A DNA stretch of 64,000 nt from Clostridia bacterium (GTDB lineage Bacteria > Bacillota > Clostridia > Oscillospirales > CAG-272): contig JAFVTI010000016.1 in assembly GCA_017503325.1 (NCBI GenBank), positions 22,882-86,881 on the forward strand, written 5' to 3'. A program made the position numbers and the translations under genes. Shown here piece after piece: positions 32,682 through 41,259 of this stretch. The notes beneath the pieces are model-generated. The model did no database searches, was not told the origin of the DNA, and saw only the letters and a list, made by a program, of their open reading frames with translations. Every line of letters starts with the position of its first letter. Positions within the stretch are counted from its first letter, which is position 1.

Positions 32682-34328
32682 TTATCTCCTCCAAAGGAAC
32701 GAAATCTGTTCCCTGTAATCCTCGATGATGGCGTAGCCGCCCTCACCGTCCTCTAAGATCACGTCTCCGAATATCTCGGCTGCGATCTCGTTGATCTCGT
32801 CCGCCACCGCGTCGATCATTTTACCCATTTCCCGCGCAGCAGCATTTTGTGCAGCAGCATTCCCTTCTGCCGCAGCCGCAATGAAGGGCAGATAATCGGC
32901 AAGGGCGTCCGCTAATGCGTTGTCTCCTTGCGGAGCGTCGGCCACGACGGGGGCAGGTTGTGCGGGCGAATCGTGATTCACCCCTACGGGAGCGGGTTGC
33001 ACGTCCGAATCCGCGTCCTCAAACGCTTCGATCAGCTTGCGGGTCGTCTCCCAGGACTGTCGCTCGATCTCTGCGCTATGCGAAAGATCCAAAGGCGTTG
33101 CGGGCAGATCGTACAGCCTTTCGTATTGCTCGGTCTGCTCCTGCTCGCGGCTCTTCATTTTGGGCACGTACAAATCAAGATACGCGTCCATTTCCTTTTT
33201 GACCGCATCCGAAAGCCCGGTCACGCTCAGGCGCGACTTAACGCCCATGTGGGCGCGGATGCGATTCTCTGTATATTTGACCATATCGGTCACGGCAAAG
33301 CGCAGCTCGTGCGAGCGCGAGATCGAGCAATACCTCACCTCAATACGCTTTTTGATACGGTGGGAGCAAAGGGCTGCCACGTAGCTGTCGCGCGTGATCA
33401 CGCTTTCCTGCACGCCACCCTTGCCGCGCAAAATCTCCGCGCCCGCACCGCCCCGCTCCAGCAGATAGGTCAGCACGCCGGGGATGATCTGATCGTAGAG
33501 TGCTTTACTTTCGCCCTGCGCGAATTTGCTCTTGCGGTAGTCGTACTGACAGCAAAAGCCCAACAGTGCCTTGGCGTAAGCCTCGGCCCCCCCCGCGCCC
33601 TCGCCGCAATCCAGATAAAACTCCTTGAGCGTGGCCACGGCCAGCACGTCGTCCCGAATGGGCGCAAGCTGCTCAACAGGTGCAGCAAGACCATGCAACA
33701 GGCAAAAATCGCAGATCCACTCGGCAAAATAGCGGTCAAGACGCGGCACGTCCTTATGGTAAGCCACCCAAAGGCGGCAGAGCGCGTCGCGCACCTTGGC
33801 GGGATTGTCGTCAGGCAGGTTGATCAGCTCGTACATATTCAGCAGAATATAGCTGTAATCCGCGGGCAGGTACACGCCGTGCTGTATGATATTCTCGCGC
33901 CACCAAAGGTAATAGGCCAGCTGTGCCTTGGTCATCTGCCCATACTGCGGCATATACGAGAAAAATCCCACGTGCGGTGCTTCCTTGCCCTTGATGCGAC
34001 GCAGATACTCACCGTCGCGGCAGAATTTTTCATAATACGTGTAGCCCGATCTCCAAGGGTAGACACTCACACGGTGTACAAGCCCGCCCTGCATGTCAAA
34101 GACCGCTTCGGGCTCTATGGGGGCTTCGGGCGCGGGCGTTCTTTTGGCCGGAACGGTGTGGCTGAGCTTTGCCTCGGACGTATCCCTTTGCGGCTTGGCG
34201 CTGGGCACCTCGATCTCCACAGCGTCAGTCGCACCCGGGCGACGCTGCACCGGCGGACGCTTTGCGGGCATCAAACCGTCGATATCCCAAAATGCATCCA
34301 GCTCTTCTTTTCGGTTTTTCGCGCTCAC
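32682..34328 (-). CDS. TerB-N domain protein
   Basis: The 548-residue protein has a low-complexity N-terminal tail (1-90), then a TerB-N-type domain: VHRVSVYPWRSGYTYYEKFC, GFFSYMPQYGQMTKAQLAYY, WWRENI and DYSYILLNMYELINLPDD. A helical middle follows, then a Pro/Ala/Val-rich linker (about 425-470) and an Ala-rich helical end. TerB-N proteins are linked with tellurite-resistance-type and defence-associated gene sets; the function is unknown. It is the first gene of the three-gene operon, so it may be the sensor or scaffold. The linker contains a segment derived from a dispersed intergenic repeat. Confidence 0.78.
   Translation of the reverse strand: MSAKNRKEELDAFWDIDGLMPAKRPPVQRRPGATDAVEIEVPSAKPQRDTSEAKLSHTVPAKRTPAPEAPIEPEAVFDMQGGLVHRVSVYPWRSGYTYYEKFCRDGEYLRRIKGKEAPHVGFFSYMPQYGQMTKAQLAYYLWWRENIIQHGVYLPADYSYILLNMYELINLPDDNPAKVRDALCRLWVAYHKDVPRLDRYFAEWICDFCLLHGLAAPVEQLAPIRDDVLAVATLKEFYLDCGEGAGGAEAYAKALLGFCCQYDYRKSKFAQGESKALYDQIIPGVLTYLLERGGAGAEILRGKGGVQESVITRDSYVAALCSHRIKKRIEVRYCSISRSHELRFAVTDMVKYTENRIRAHMGVKSRLSVTGLSDAVKKEMDAYLDLYVPKMKSREQEQTEQYERLYDLPATPLDLSHSAEIERQSWETTRKLIEAFEDADSDVQPAPVGVNHDSPAQPAPVVADAPQGDNALADALADYLPFIAAAAEGNAAAQNAAAREMGKMIDAVADEINEIAAEIFGDVILEDGEGGYAIIEDYREQISFLWRR
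32962..32990. repeat. dispersed-repeat fragment inside the TerB-N gene
   Basis: GGCGAATC-GT-GATTCACC plus CCCTAC is a hairpin of the kind seen in intergenic GTAGGGGCGA-type repeats. On the coding strand it reads GVNHDSPA and is flanked on both sides by codons for QPAPV, as if a target duplication had been made. The frame is kept. Confidence 0.6.
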
Positions 34329-34364
34329 ATAATCCCCTCCCTTTCGCTTTCTTGGTAATTATTT

Positions 34365-34393
34365 ATTATATCATAGTTTTATACGTGTGTCAA
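34365..34393 (-). promoter_or_regulatory. promoter of the TerB-BrxD-helicase operon
   Basis: On minus, TTGACA (34393-34388), 17 bp, TATAAT (34370-34365), both perfect consensus, so basal expression should be constitutive and strong. Confidence 0.85.
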
Positions 34394-34451
34394 TGGATCT
34401 TCAAGTTTTTGCGCATGTTTTGAAGTTTGAAAAATCGGGGGGCATAAACCA

Positions 34452-34480
34452 TTGACACCACTTTTCGCTTATGGTATAAT
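34452..34480 (+). promoter_or_regulatory. promoter of the beta-helix protein gene
   Basis: TTGACA (34452-34457), 17 bp, TATAAT (34475-34480), both perfect. It diverges from the TerB operon promoter 60 bp away. Confidence 0.85.
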
Positions 34481-34511
34481 CAAATTATCCTATCAAGTAA
34501 AGGAGTCTTTT

Positions 34512-37500
34512 ATGTCACGCTATCTTGTCAAGGACAAATATACCTATGAAAAGATCCGTCAGACCGATTACTCGTTTTCGGACGGCTGGACGCTTTCGCA
34601 AAACCACGTGCAGGGTCGCTTTCTCTTTGAGCAGGCCGAGCCAATCGGCACCTGGACGCTGCGCGCGGATGCAGCGCCGATCGAGGTGCTGCTGACACCC
34701 TTGCAGGGTGCGCGCTTTGCATCGGTTTCGGGCTTTATGATCTCGCAAGCCGCGGGCGAGGGCATGCTTTGCAAGCTGACGCTTTGGGGAGCGGACGGAC
34801 AGTCCTTCTGCTCGGTTTGCTACATGACCGAGGCACCGCGCCTGTTCTCCACGCGCAAAATGGACTTCGTTCCCGTACGAATGACGCTGGAAACGAGGGC
34901 TTACGATCCCGTATGGCAGCGCGACGAGGTGGAGATCTCGCTTTGCTACGGCTTTGCGTTGGATAACCTTGGCACGGTGGGCGGGCAAGCTCACTTCTAT
35001 TCGGTCACGGGCGGCACGCTTGCGGATCGCGGCGGCGAGATGGTGCTGACGCTTGACGGAAAAGCAGAGCTGACCTCTCCCCTGTTCCCGAATCACGCAG
35101 GCACGCCCTACAACATGCTCATGCCCAGACGCAATACGATCTTTGCCGTGATCACCAACCACTCCACCGCCAAGGAGGCATGGCTGTATTACGCCACCTC
35201 CAAGCACGCAGAGAAATGCGGCAAATGCGTGACGCTGGAAAACGACGGTCTGCCCCACGCTTACTATTTCAATCTTTCCGACACCCCCTCTTGCGACGGT
35301 CGCCTTTTACAGTTTACGCTGGCCTTGGAGGGCGAGGGGGAGCTGATCCTGCACCGCTATTCCTTTGAGCAGGAAAAGCCGCTGATCGATTACGCGGGAA
35401 AGATCACGGCCTGCACGGCTGATCCCGTGGCAAAAACGGTCAGGGTTTGCGGACGCGTCAACACATCCAAGCTTTCCGCCTACGCGGGCGGCAGCATCTG
35501 CATCTATGCCACCACCATGGCAAACGCGCCCTCGGCTGCGGGCGTGGAGCGCACCTCGGGCAAGCGGCTGCTTGGCAAAGTGCCGCTGACGGCAGATTTT
35601 TGCATGGAAAACATCCCGCTGTGCGACGCGCACACCACGCTGCTTCCCTATCAGCTGATCGCCTTTGCCGAGGCGGACGGTCAAGAGCCTCTTTGCCTGT
35701 GCGAAAGATTTTACATTGAAAACTACGAGGATTTCGATACCAATCCTTACGCCTTTGACCTGCCCGACTACACGCTCTCGGTCACCGATTGCGGTGCATA
35801 CGGTGACGCAATACACGACGACACGCGTGCCATTCAAGAGGCCATCGACCGCGTGGCTGCCGCAGGCGGCGGACGCGTGCTGCTGCCCGGATCGGTGGGT
35901 CTTTACGGCCGCCGCTATATCGTCACCTCTCTGCTCATGCGCTCCATGGTGGATCTCCATTTCGAGGACGGTGCGGTGCTCTGGCAATCGCAGCTGCCGG
36001 ACGATTACGATTATGAGGTCACCTACGGACACGACGGTGTCATTCCGGGCATCAACTGGACGCATTGCCTGCACGTTTGCAATCTGCCCTTGATTCAGGG
36101 AGCAAATCTGCACCACGTCAAGATCACGGGCAAGGGCTCTGTCCGCATGATGGACACGGGCAGCGAGGAAGGCGTGGATATGCCGGGCTATGCTTCGGGC
36201 TGTCCTGACCGCATTCACCTCATTCCCATCGGATTTTTCCGCGTAAACTACTGTGAATGCCGCGATTTTGAGATCATTCGCTCCAACAATTATCACACCG
36301 AATTCAACCACTCGCGCAACGTCTATCTTGCCAACCTGCGTCTGCACGAGGTCAAATGCGTCAGCGGTGACGGCTTTGGCGTGGCAGGTGCACAGCACGT
36401 ACTGGTCAATCGCTGCTTCTTCCAGTCAAACGACGACGGCGTGGTCATGTCCTGCCACTACTTTGACCCGCGCGGCATTCTGTGGTGGACCAACATGAAG
36501 GACGAAGACAACTCCTGCAGGCACATCAAGGCGGTGCATTCCTACATCAATTCGGGTGGCGGCAAGGCGCTGGCATTTATTACCTGGGGCACCAACGACC
36601 CCATCCAGGAGCGCGAGGAGATCAGCGATATTGAGGCTTACGACAACTATCTTGTCTGCGTCAACCCCGTTGGCACCTGGCCGGATAACCCCTACAACGG
36701 AAAAGTGCCCTTTGACAACACCGAGATAGACGACTACTCCCCCGTCAAGAACGTGCGCGTGTTTGGCAACCGCTACGAGGGAAATTGCACCTTAGGTCCC
36801 ATTGCCTGCACCAACGTTCTGACCGACTGCGGCGTGCACTCGACAAACAACTTCAGAAACGGCGACTTTACGCTGGGCGGCCTTGCCAACTGGACGCTGC
36901 AGCACAATTCCGATCCCGAGAGCATTGATACCGTCATTTACGCTGACAAGGAAAAGGGCCGCATCTCTCATTATGAAGCAGGCCTTGTCCGTGCCGTGCA
37001 GGGGCTTTACCTTGCCATGGGCACGCACACCTTTTCTGCCGAGGTCATGACGGGCGGTGACGGTGCGCGCATGATGGTTGCCGAGATCGAAAGCGGTCAG
37101 ATCATCGCCTCCCGCGAGGTCAGCTGCACGCGCCCCACGGTCGTCTCTCTTCCCTTTGAGATTGCCGACGAGTCGGCCGACGTGTTCGTAGGCTTTGAAA
37201 GCCTTGGCGACTCTGCCGAGTCCTATGCGATCTTTGACTGTTGCAATCTTTTCAGCCAAGTGGATCACGAGGCCATTCGCCTGTCTCGGGAAAACACCTT
37301 TATGAGCAAGGTCAACGCGCATTTTGATACGGGTAACGTCTTTGCGCCACTTTCCGAGAACGGCAAGGTCTACTTGCAGGCGCGTGTGCAAGGGGATGCT
37401 TTGCTCTCCACCCGCAAAGCCTACAAGACGCTGACGCTTGGCTGCGGCATACGCCTTGAGCACGTAGAGGACACCGACGCGCGCGGCTACGGCATTCGCT

Positions 37501-37790
37501 TTGCCATCCGAGAAAACGGCCACCGCGAGCTGCGCGTTTGCCACAAGCAATGCCTGCTTCGTCTGATCGACGTGCAGGACGGTGTGGAAACCGAGCTTTA
37601 CTGCCGCCCCAATTTCTTTTTCACCTCCAACGATTTCCATCTGTTCTCGCTGGAGATCACGCCGGATCGTATCAATATCTGGATCGACGGCTCGCTGTAC
37701 GGCAGCGTCAAGGCAGACGCTATCGAGGGCAAGGCGGGCGTGTTCCTTTGCGACGCAGGCGTATCACTCTGTGATATTTCCATGACGTAA
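34512..37790 (+). CDS. large right-handed beta-helix protein (pectate lyase 3/GH28-like)
   Basis: This 1092-residue protein lacks a signal peptide. The first ~400 residues are beta-sandwich-like. Near residue 425 CGAYGDAIHDDTRAIQEAID begins the standard pectate-lyase-3/GH28 beta-helix entry, followed by GGGRVLLPG, and SGDGFGVAG and SNDDGVVMSC supply paired acidic residues as in GH28 active sites. The last ~270 residues form a carbohydrate-binding and a laminin-G/LamG-like domain. It likely acts on pectic or related oligosaccharides inside the cell. The start at 34512 follows AAAGGAG; upstream in-frame codons lie in the promoter and are not translated. Confidence 0.8.
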   Translation: MSRYLVKDKYTYEKIRQTDYSFSDGWTLSQNHVQGRFLFEQAEPIGTWTLRADAAPIEVLLTPLQGARFASVSGFMISQAAGEGMLCKLTLWGADGQSFCSVCYMTEAPRLFSTRKMDFVPVRMTLETRAYDPVWQRDEVEISLCYGFALDNLGTVGGQAHFYSVTGGTLADRGGEMVLTLDGKAELTSPLFPNHAGTPYNMLMPRRNTIFAVITNHSTAKEAWLYYATSKHAEKCGKCVTLENDGLPHAYYFNLSDTPSCDGRLLQFTLALEGEGELILHRYSFEQEKPLIDYAGKITACTADPVAKTVRVCGRVNTSKLSAYAGGSICIYATTMANAPSAAGVERTSGKRLLGKVPLTADFCMENIPLCDAHTTLLPYQLIAFAEADGQEPLCLCERFYIENYEDFDTNPYAFDLPDYTLSVTDCGAYGDAIHDDTRAIQEAIDRVAAAGGGRVLLPGSVGLYGRRYIVTSLLMRSMVDLHFEDGAVLWQSQLPDDYDYEVTYGHDGVIPGINWTHCLHVCNLPLIQGANLHHVKITGKGSVRMMDTGSEEGVDMPGYASGCPDRIHLIPIGFFRVNYCECRDFEIIRSNNYHTEFNHSRNVYLANLRLHEVKCVSGDGFGVAGAQHVLVNRCFFQSNDDGVVMSCHYFDPRGILWWTNMKDEDNSCRHIKAVHSYINSGGGKALAFITWGTNDPIQEREEISDIEAYDNYLVCVNPVGTWPDNPYNGKVPFDNTEIDDYSPVKNVRVFGNRYEGNCTLGPIACTNVLTDCGVHSTNNFRNGDFTLGGLANWTLQHNSDPESIDTVIYADKEKGRISHYEAGLVRAVQGLYLAMGTHTFSAEVMTGGDGARMMVAEIESGQIIASREVSCTRPTVVSLPFEIADESADVFVGFESLGDSAESYAIFDCCNLFSQVDHEAIRLSRENTFMSKVNAHFDTGNVFAPLSENGKVYLQARVQGDALLSTRKAYKTLTLGCGIRLEHVEDTDARGYGIRFAIRENGHRELRVCHKQCLLRLIDVQDGVETELYCRPNFFFTSNDFHLFSLEITPDRINIWIDGSLYGSVKADAIEGKAGVFLCDAGVSLCDISMT

Positions 37791-37799
37791 TCCCCATAT

Positions 37800-37822
37800 G
37801 CGGGAGGCGAAACGCCTCCCGC
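37800..37822 (+). terminator. terminator of the beta-helix gene
   Basis: GCGGGAGGCG, AAA, CGCCTCCCGC, then TCTTTTATTT, 10 bp after the stop. Confidence 0.9.
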
Positions 37823-37928
37823 TCTTTTATTTGAAAACTTTTCGCAACAAAGGGACAAAAGCTCTTGCATTTCTCGTCGAAATTCGGTATAATAAATTTA
37901 AGAATAATTTTCTCTGAGGAGTACCGAT

Positions 37929-38129
37929 ATGAACGCAAAAGAAATTCTTTCCAAGGTTTACAATTCGCTCAAAAAGGGCGGCTATGATCCCGTCGCACAG
38001 ATCAGCGGTTACCTGCTCTCGGGCGACCCCACCTACGTCTCTGACGTGGACGGCGCACGCGCGCTGATTTGCTCCTTGGAGCGTGAGCAGCTGCTTGCCG
38101 AGCTGGTTGGCAGCTACCTTGGCGACTGA
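37929..38129 (+). CDS. IreB-family protein lacking the phospho-acceptor N-terminus
   Basis: The 66-residue protein matches the IreB/YrzL family (KKGGYDPVAQISGYLLSGDP, then ARALICSLEREQLLAELV). In Enterococcus IreB is phosphorylated on N-terminal Thr residues by kinase IreK and controls cell-wall stress tolerance. This protein begins directly at the first helix; an in-frame stop 21 bp upstream excludes a longer version. The start follows GAGGAG. It is 1 bp before ribF, which is unlike the usual neighbour ruvX. Confidence 0.88.
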   Translation: MNAKEILSKVYNSLKKGGYDPVAQISGYLLSGDPTYVSDVDGARALICSLEREQLLAELVGSYLGD

Positions 38130-38130
38130 T

Positions 38131-39060
38131 ATGCCCGCTATGCTGATCGGCAAGGACTTTCGTCCTTTGCCGTCGCCCCTGCCTTGCGTGCTGTGCCTTG
38201 GCAACTTTGACGGCGTGCATCGCGCGCATGCCATGCTTGCAGAAAAAGCGAGCGAGCTTGCAGGCAAGCTCGGCGTCACGCCCGGTGCCTTTTGCTTTAC
38301 GCGCCCTTCGGGGGATTATTTGTTCAAGGACCGCGCCGCGCATCTGAGCGGCACGCACGAACGCCTTTCGCTGCTCTTTGACGCAGGTGCACAGTTTGCG
38401 CTGCTCTCGTCCTTCCCTACCATGAGAGATCTTTCTGCCGAGGATTTCATTGCCTTTTTGAAAGCACACGGCTGTGTGGGCGTGGTATGCGGCTACGATT
38501 TCCGCTTTGGCAAGGGGGCTGCGGGCAACGCACAAATGCTTCTTGCACATTTCGGCGAGGACAACACCATCATTCTGCCCCCACAGACTATGCCTGACGG
38601 GCAACGCATTGCCTCGACCGTGATCCGCGACATGATCGCGCGCGGAGAGGTGGACAAGGCCGCCTTGATGCTGGGGCGTCCGTGGGCTTTGCGCGCCAAG
38701 GTGTACCACGGTAAGCATCTGGGCTCATCCTGGGGATTTCCCACCGCCAATCAATATTTTTCCCCGCAGTCGGTCATTCCCGCCCGCGGTGTTTACGCCG
38801 TGCGCTGCACGGTGGACGGCAAGACCTACGACGGCGTTGCCAACGTAGGCGCACGCCCCACGGTGGACAGCGGCGACGCGCGTGTCAACTGTGAGACCTA
38901 TTTATTTGACTTTACGGGCGATTTGTACGGTCGCGTGCTGCACACCGCCTTTTATGCTTTTTTGCGTCCCGAGCAAAAATTTGCGGACGCCGACGCGCTT
39001 CGCGCCGCCATTGCAGAGGATGCAAGGGCTGCGCACGTCTATTTTGAAAATTTGCACTAA
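38131..39060 (+). CDS. ribF: bifunctional riboflavin kinase/FAD synthetase
   Basis: This ~309-residue protein has an N-terminal adenylyltransferase domain (LGNFDGVHRAH) and a C-terminal flavokinase domain (GRPWALRAKVYHGKHLG, WGFPTANQYF, PARGVYAVRC, NVGARPTV). It converts riboflavin to FMN and FAD. The start is ATG 38131, one base after the ireB-like stop; ATG 38140 is also possible. There is no strong ribosome binding site, so translation is probably coupled to ireB. Typically ribF follows truB; here that link is lost. Confidence 0.93.
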   Translation: MPAMLIGKDFRPLPSPLPCVLCLGNFDGVHRAHAMLAEKASELAGKLGVTPGAFCFTRPSGDYLFKDRAAHLSGTHERLSLLFDAGAQFALLSSFPTMRDLSAEDFIAFLKAHGCVGVVCGYDFRFGKGAAGNAQMLLAHFGEDNTIILPPQTMPDGQRIASTVIRDMIARGEVDKAALMLGRPWALRAKVYHGKHLGSSWGFPTANQYFSPQSVIPARGVYAVRCTVDGKTYDGVANVGARPTVDSGDARVNCETYLFDFTGDLYGRVLHTAFYAFLRPEQKFADADALRAAIAEDARAAHVYFENLH

Positions 39061-39085
39061 AGTAAGAGAGAGGAGATGATGTTTT

Positions 39086-40408
39086 TTGAAAAAAGCCGTC
39101 TCCCTCTTTTTTTGTGTCCTGCTCTTGACGCTTGGCATTCTGCCCGCGTTTGCAGACCTTTCCGAGGTCGTTGCGCTGGTTCCGCCGCCCGACGTTTCCA
39201 AGGCCGAATCGGTGTATATGTACCATGTAGATAGCGACACGCTCATGCTGGACAAAAACACCGACATGGTGCGCTACCCTGCCTCGACCGTCAAGATCAT
39301 GTCGGGGCTTGTGGCTTGTCAGCTTGTGGGCGAGCAGCTTGAGCGGCAGATCACCATTACAGGGCAAATGTTAGCCGGTGCGGACGGCCGCGTGATGGGC
39401 CTTGAGGCGGGCGAGATCGTGACAATCAAGGACATGCTGTACGCAGGCTTTTGCAGCGGATACAACGACGCGGTCAACGTGCTTGCATGCGTGCTTTGCG
39501 GCAGCACCGAGGAATTTGTTGCCAGGATGAACGCGCAGGCTGCTGCGCTGGGGGCTTTGCAGACCGTCTACACCAATCCCACGGGGCTGCACGACAACGC
39601 CATGGTCACAACGGCAGCAGACACCGCCAAGATCGCGTTAGCGGCAAGCGAAAATCCGCTTTTCATGGAGATCACCTCGGCAGTCAAATACCGAATGCCG
39701 CCAACCAACCGCTCGGGTGAGCGCACGCTGCACAACCGAAACAGCCTGGTATCGACCTATTACGGCATCGGATATTTCAACGATCTTTGCCACGGCATGA
39801 ACGCGGGCAGCACCGACGAGGGCGGATGGTGCTGCGTCACGCTTGCCGAGTGCGACGGTGACCGCTATCTTTGCGTGGTCATGGGCGCGGATGAGGACGA
39901 AAACTACATTTATTCTTATAAAATTGCCAACGAGCTTGCAAATTGGGCTTGCAAATCCTTTGCTACAAGGCAGGTCTTGGAGGCGGGACAGGCCACCATC
40001 ACCATTCCGGTGGAAAACACGGGGCTTTTCGGCCTTGAGGTGGAGGTTTGCGCTAAGGAGGATTTGACCGTCTATCTTCCCCGCTCGGCAAGCGATGACG
40101 ACTTAGTCGTGCGCGCTCACCTGAGTCAGACCTCGCTGGACGCACCCGTCAGCGCGGGACAGGTGGTGGGCGTGATCACGGTCTATTACCGTGACGTGCC
40201 GCTTGGCAGCGTGGACGGCGTGATACTTGAGGATCACGCGCGCAACCCCATTCTGCACGGCATTAACCTGCTTTCGGATTACGTAACCAGCCGCGCCTTT
40301 GCGGCAAGCGCGGTGTGCGCGATCCTGCTGCTTGGCGGCTATTTCCTGTATGTATATTCGGGCATTTCCATGCGGCCGAAAAAAGGAAAATACAAGCGCA
40401 GACGCTGA
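39086..40408 (+). CDS. D-alanyl-D-alanine carboxypeptidase-like protein (S11/DacF) with altered motifs
   Basis: The 440-residue protein has a signal peptide (KAVSLFFCVLLLTLGILPAF), a DD-peptidase domain, a beta domain and a C-terminal anchor (about 405-425) followed by a basic tail. The nucleophile motif STVK (Ser67, Lys70) is intact. The second motif reads SGYND rather than SxN directly, and the third, at HGMNAGST, has Asn-Ala-Gly where KTG is expected. It trims the terminal D-Ala of peptidoglycan if active; the altered KTG makes activity uncertain. Translation starts at TTG 39086 with AGGAGATGA upstream. Confidence 0.82.
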   Translation: MKKAVSLFFCVLLLTLGILPAFADLSEVVALVPPPDVSKAESVYMYHVDSDTLMLDKNTDMVRYPASTVKIMSGLVACQLVGEQLERQITITGQMLAGADGRVMGLEAGEIVTIKDMLYAGFCSGYNDAVNVLACVLCGSTEEFVARMNAQAAALGALQTVYTNPTGLHDNAMVTTAADTAKIALAASENPLFMEITSAVKYRMPPTNRSGERTLHNRNSLVSTYYGIGYFNDLCHGMNAGSTDEGGWCCVTLAECDGDRYLCVVMGADEDENYIYSYKIANELANWACKSFATRQVLEAGQATITIPVENTGLFGLEVEVCAKEDLTVYLPRSASDDDLVVRAHLSQTSLDAPVSAGQVVGVITVYYRDVPLGSVDGVILEDHARNPILHGINLLSDYVTSRAFAASAVCAILLLGGYFLYVYSGISMRPKKGKYKRRR

Positions 40409-40415
40409 TCCGCTC

Positions 40416-40445
40416 TTGACTTAGCCACCCCTTGTATGCTATAAT
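40416..40445 (+). promoter_or_regulatory. promoter of the 40.5-kb unknown gene
   Basis: TTGACT (40416-40421), 18 bp, TATAAT (40440-40445). Confidence 0.65.
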
Positions 40446-40482
40446 GAATTGATGAATTTGTGATTTTGAAAGGAATATAGAG

Positions 40483-41112
40483 ATGCTCAAGACAGAAAGA
40501 AGCGCGGTGATGAACCTGGAGGGTGCGATCCGCGGCGCACGCAATCCCATGAACTCCTGGAGCAAGATGGACAGCTACTACGATGAACAGGGCAACTTTG
40601 TGCTTGGCCCCAACGACCTGGATCTTGCCAAGAGACTGGCACACGCAGGCAGCGACCACCGCAAATATCTGCGTCAGATCTTCGTGACCGTGGACATTAC
40701 CGCCCCGCTTTACTGGTGGAAGGAATTTGACACCTACAAGGTGGGCACCACCGCAAACTCCACCTCTACCATGCACAAGATCCATGCAAAGGAGTTTTCA
40801 CGCGAGGACTTCTCCTGTGACCGCATGGACGAGGGCGGTCTTGCTTTGCTTGACAATGTGATCGCATACCTGGAAAGCGAGCGTCAGAAATTTCTTGCCG
40901 ACAAGGACGACAAGCAGCCCTGGCACAACATGATCCAGACGCTTCCCTCCTCTTACAATCAGATGCGCACCGTCACGCTCAACTATGAAAACCTGATCAA
41001 CATATACTACGCCCGCCGCAACCACAAGCTGGCTGAATGGCACGTGCTCTGCGACTGGATCCTCTCTTTGCCCTACGCGCGGGAGCTGATTTGCGTCAAG
41101 GATGAAAAATGA
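40483..41112 (+). CDS. conserved hypothetical protein, possibly ThyX-like fold
   Basis: This 209-residue soluble protein is not a family I can name with confidence. LAHAGSDHRKYLRQIFVTVD followed by APLYWWKEFDTYKV and ANSTSTMHKI recalls the layout of flavin-dependent thymidylate synthase (VDI, tryptophans, then a Ser-rich motif), but the RHRxxSxxxxSxRY signature is not present. Phage- and Clostridia-encoded proteins of this kind are usually unannotated. It is well expressed by its promoter and has its own terminator, so it is an independent gene. Confidence 0.6.
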   Translation: MLKTERSAVMNLEGAIRGARNPMNSWSKMDSYYDEQGNFVLGPNDLDLAKRLAHAGSDHRKYLRQIFVTVDITAPLYWWKEFDTYKVGTTANSTSTMHKIHAKEFSREDFSCDRMDEGGLALLDNVIAYLESERQKFLADKDDKQPWHNMIQTLPSSYNQMRTVTLNYENLINIYYARRNHKLAEWHVLCDWILSLPYARELICVKDEK

Positions 41113-41145
41113 CGGAAATTTTCGTTGCAACTTGCAATATTTTGA

Positions 41146-41175
41146 AAAATCTCTCCGAAATTTCGGAGAGATTTT
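41146..41175 (+). terminator. terminator of the 40.5-kb unknown gene
   Basis: AAAATCTCTCCGAAA and TTTCGGAGAGATTTT form a 15-bp perfect palindrome followed by AATTTTTTTG. Confidence 0.9.
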
Positions 41176-41195
41176 AATTTTTTTGCAATTTTCTA

Positions 41196-41224
41196 TTGAC
41201 AGAACTTTCATTCGGTGCTAAAAT
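41196..41224 (+). promoter_or_regulatory. promoter of serC-serA
   Basis: TTGACA (41196-41201), 17 bp, TAAAAT (41219-41224). Confidence 0.75.
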
Positions 41225-41259
41225 GACAGTATCTTGTTATTTACCCGGAGGTACTTACT

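Noticed and set aside
37823..37928. FMN riboswitch upstream of the ireB-ribF pair
   Set aside because: The leader is too short and lacks the conserved FMN aptamer segments.
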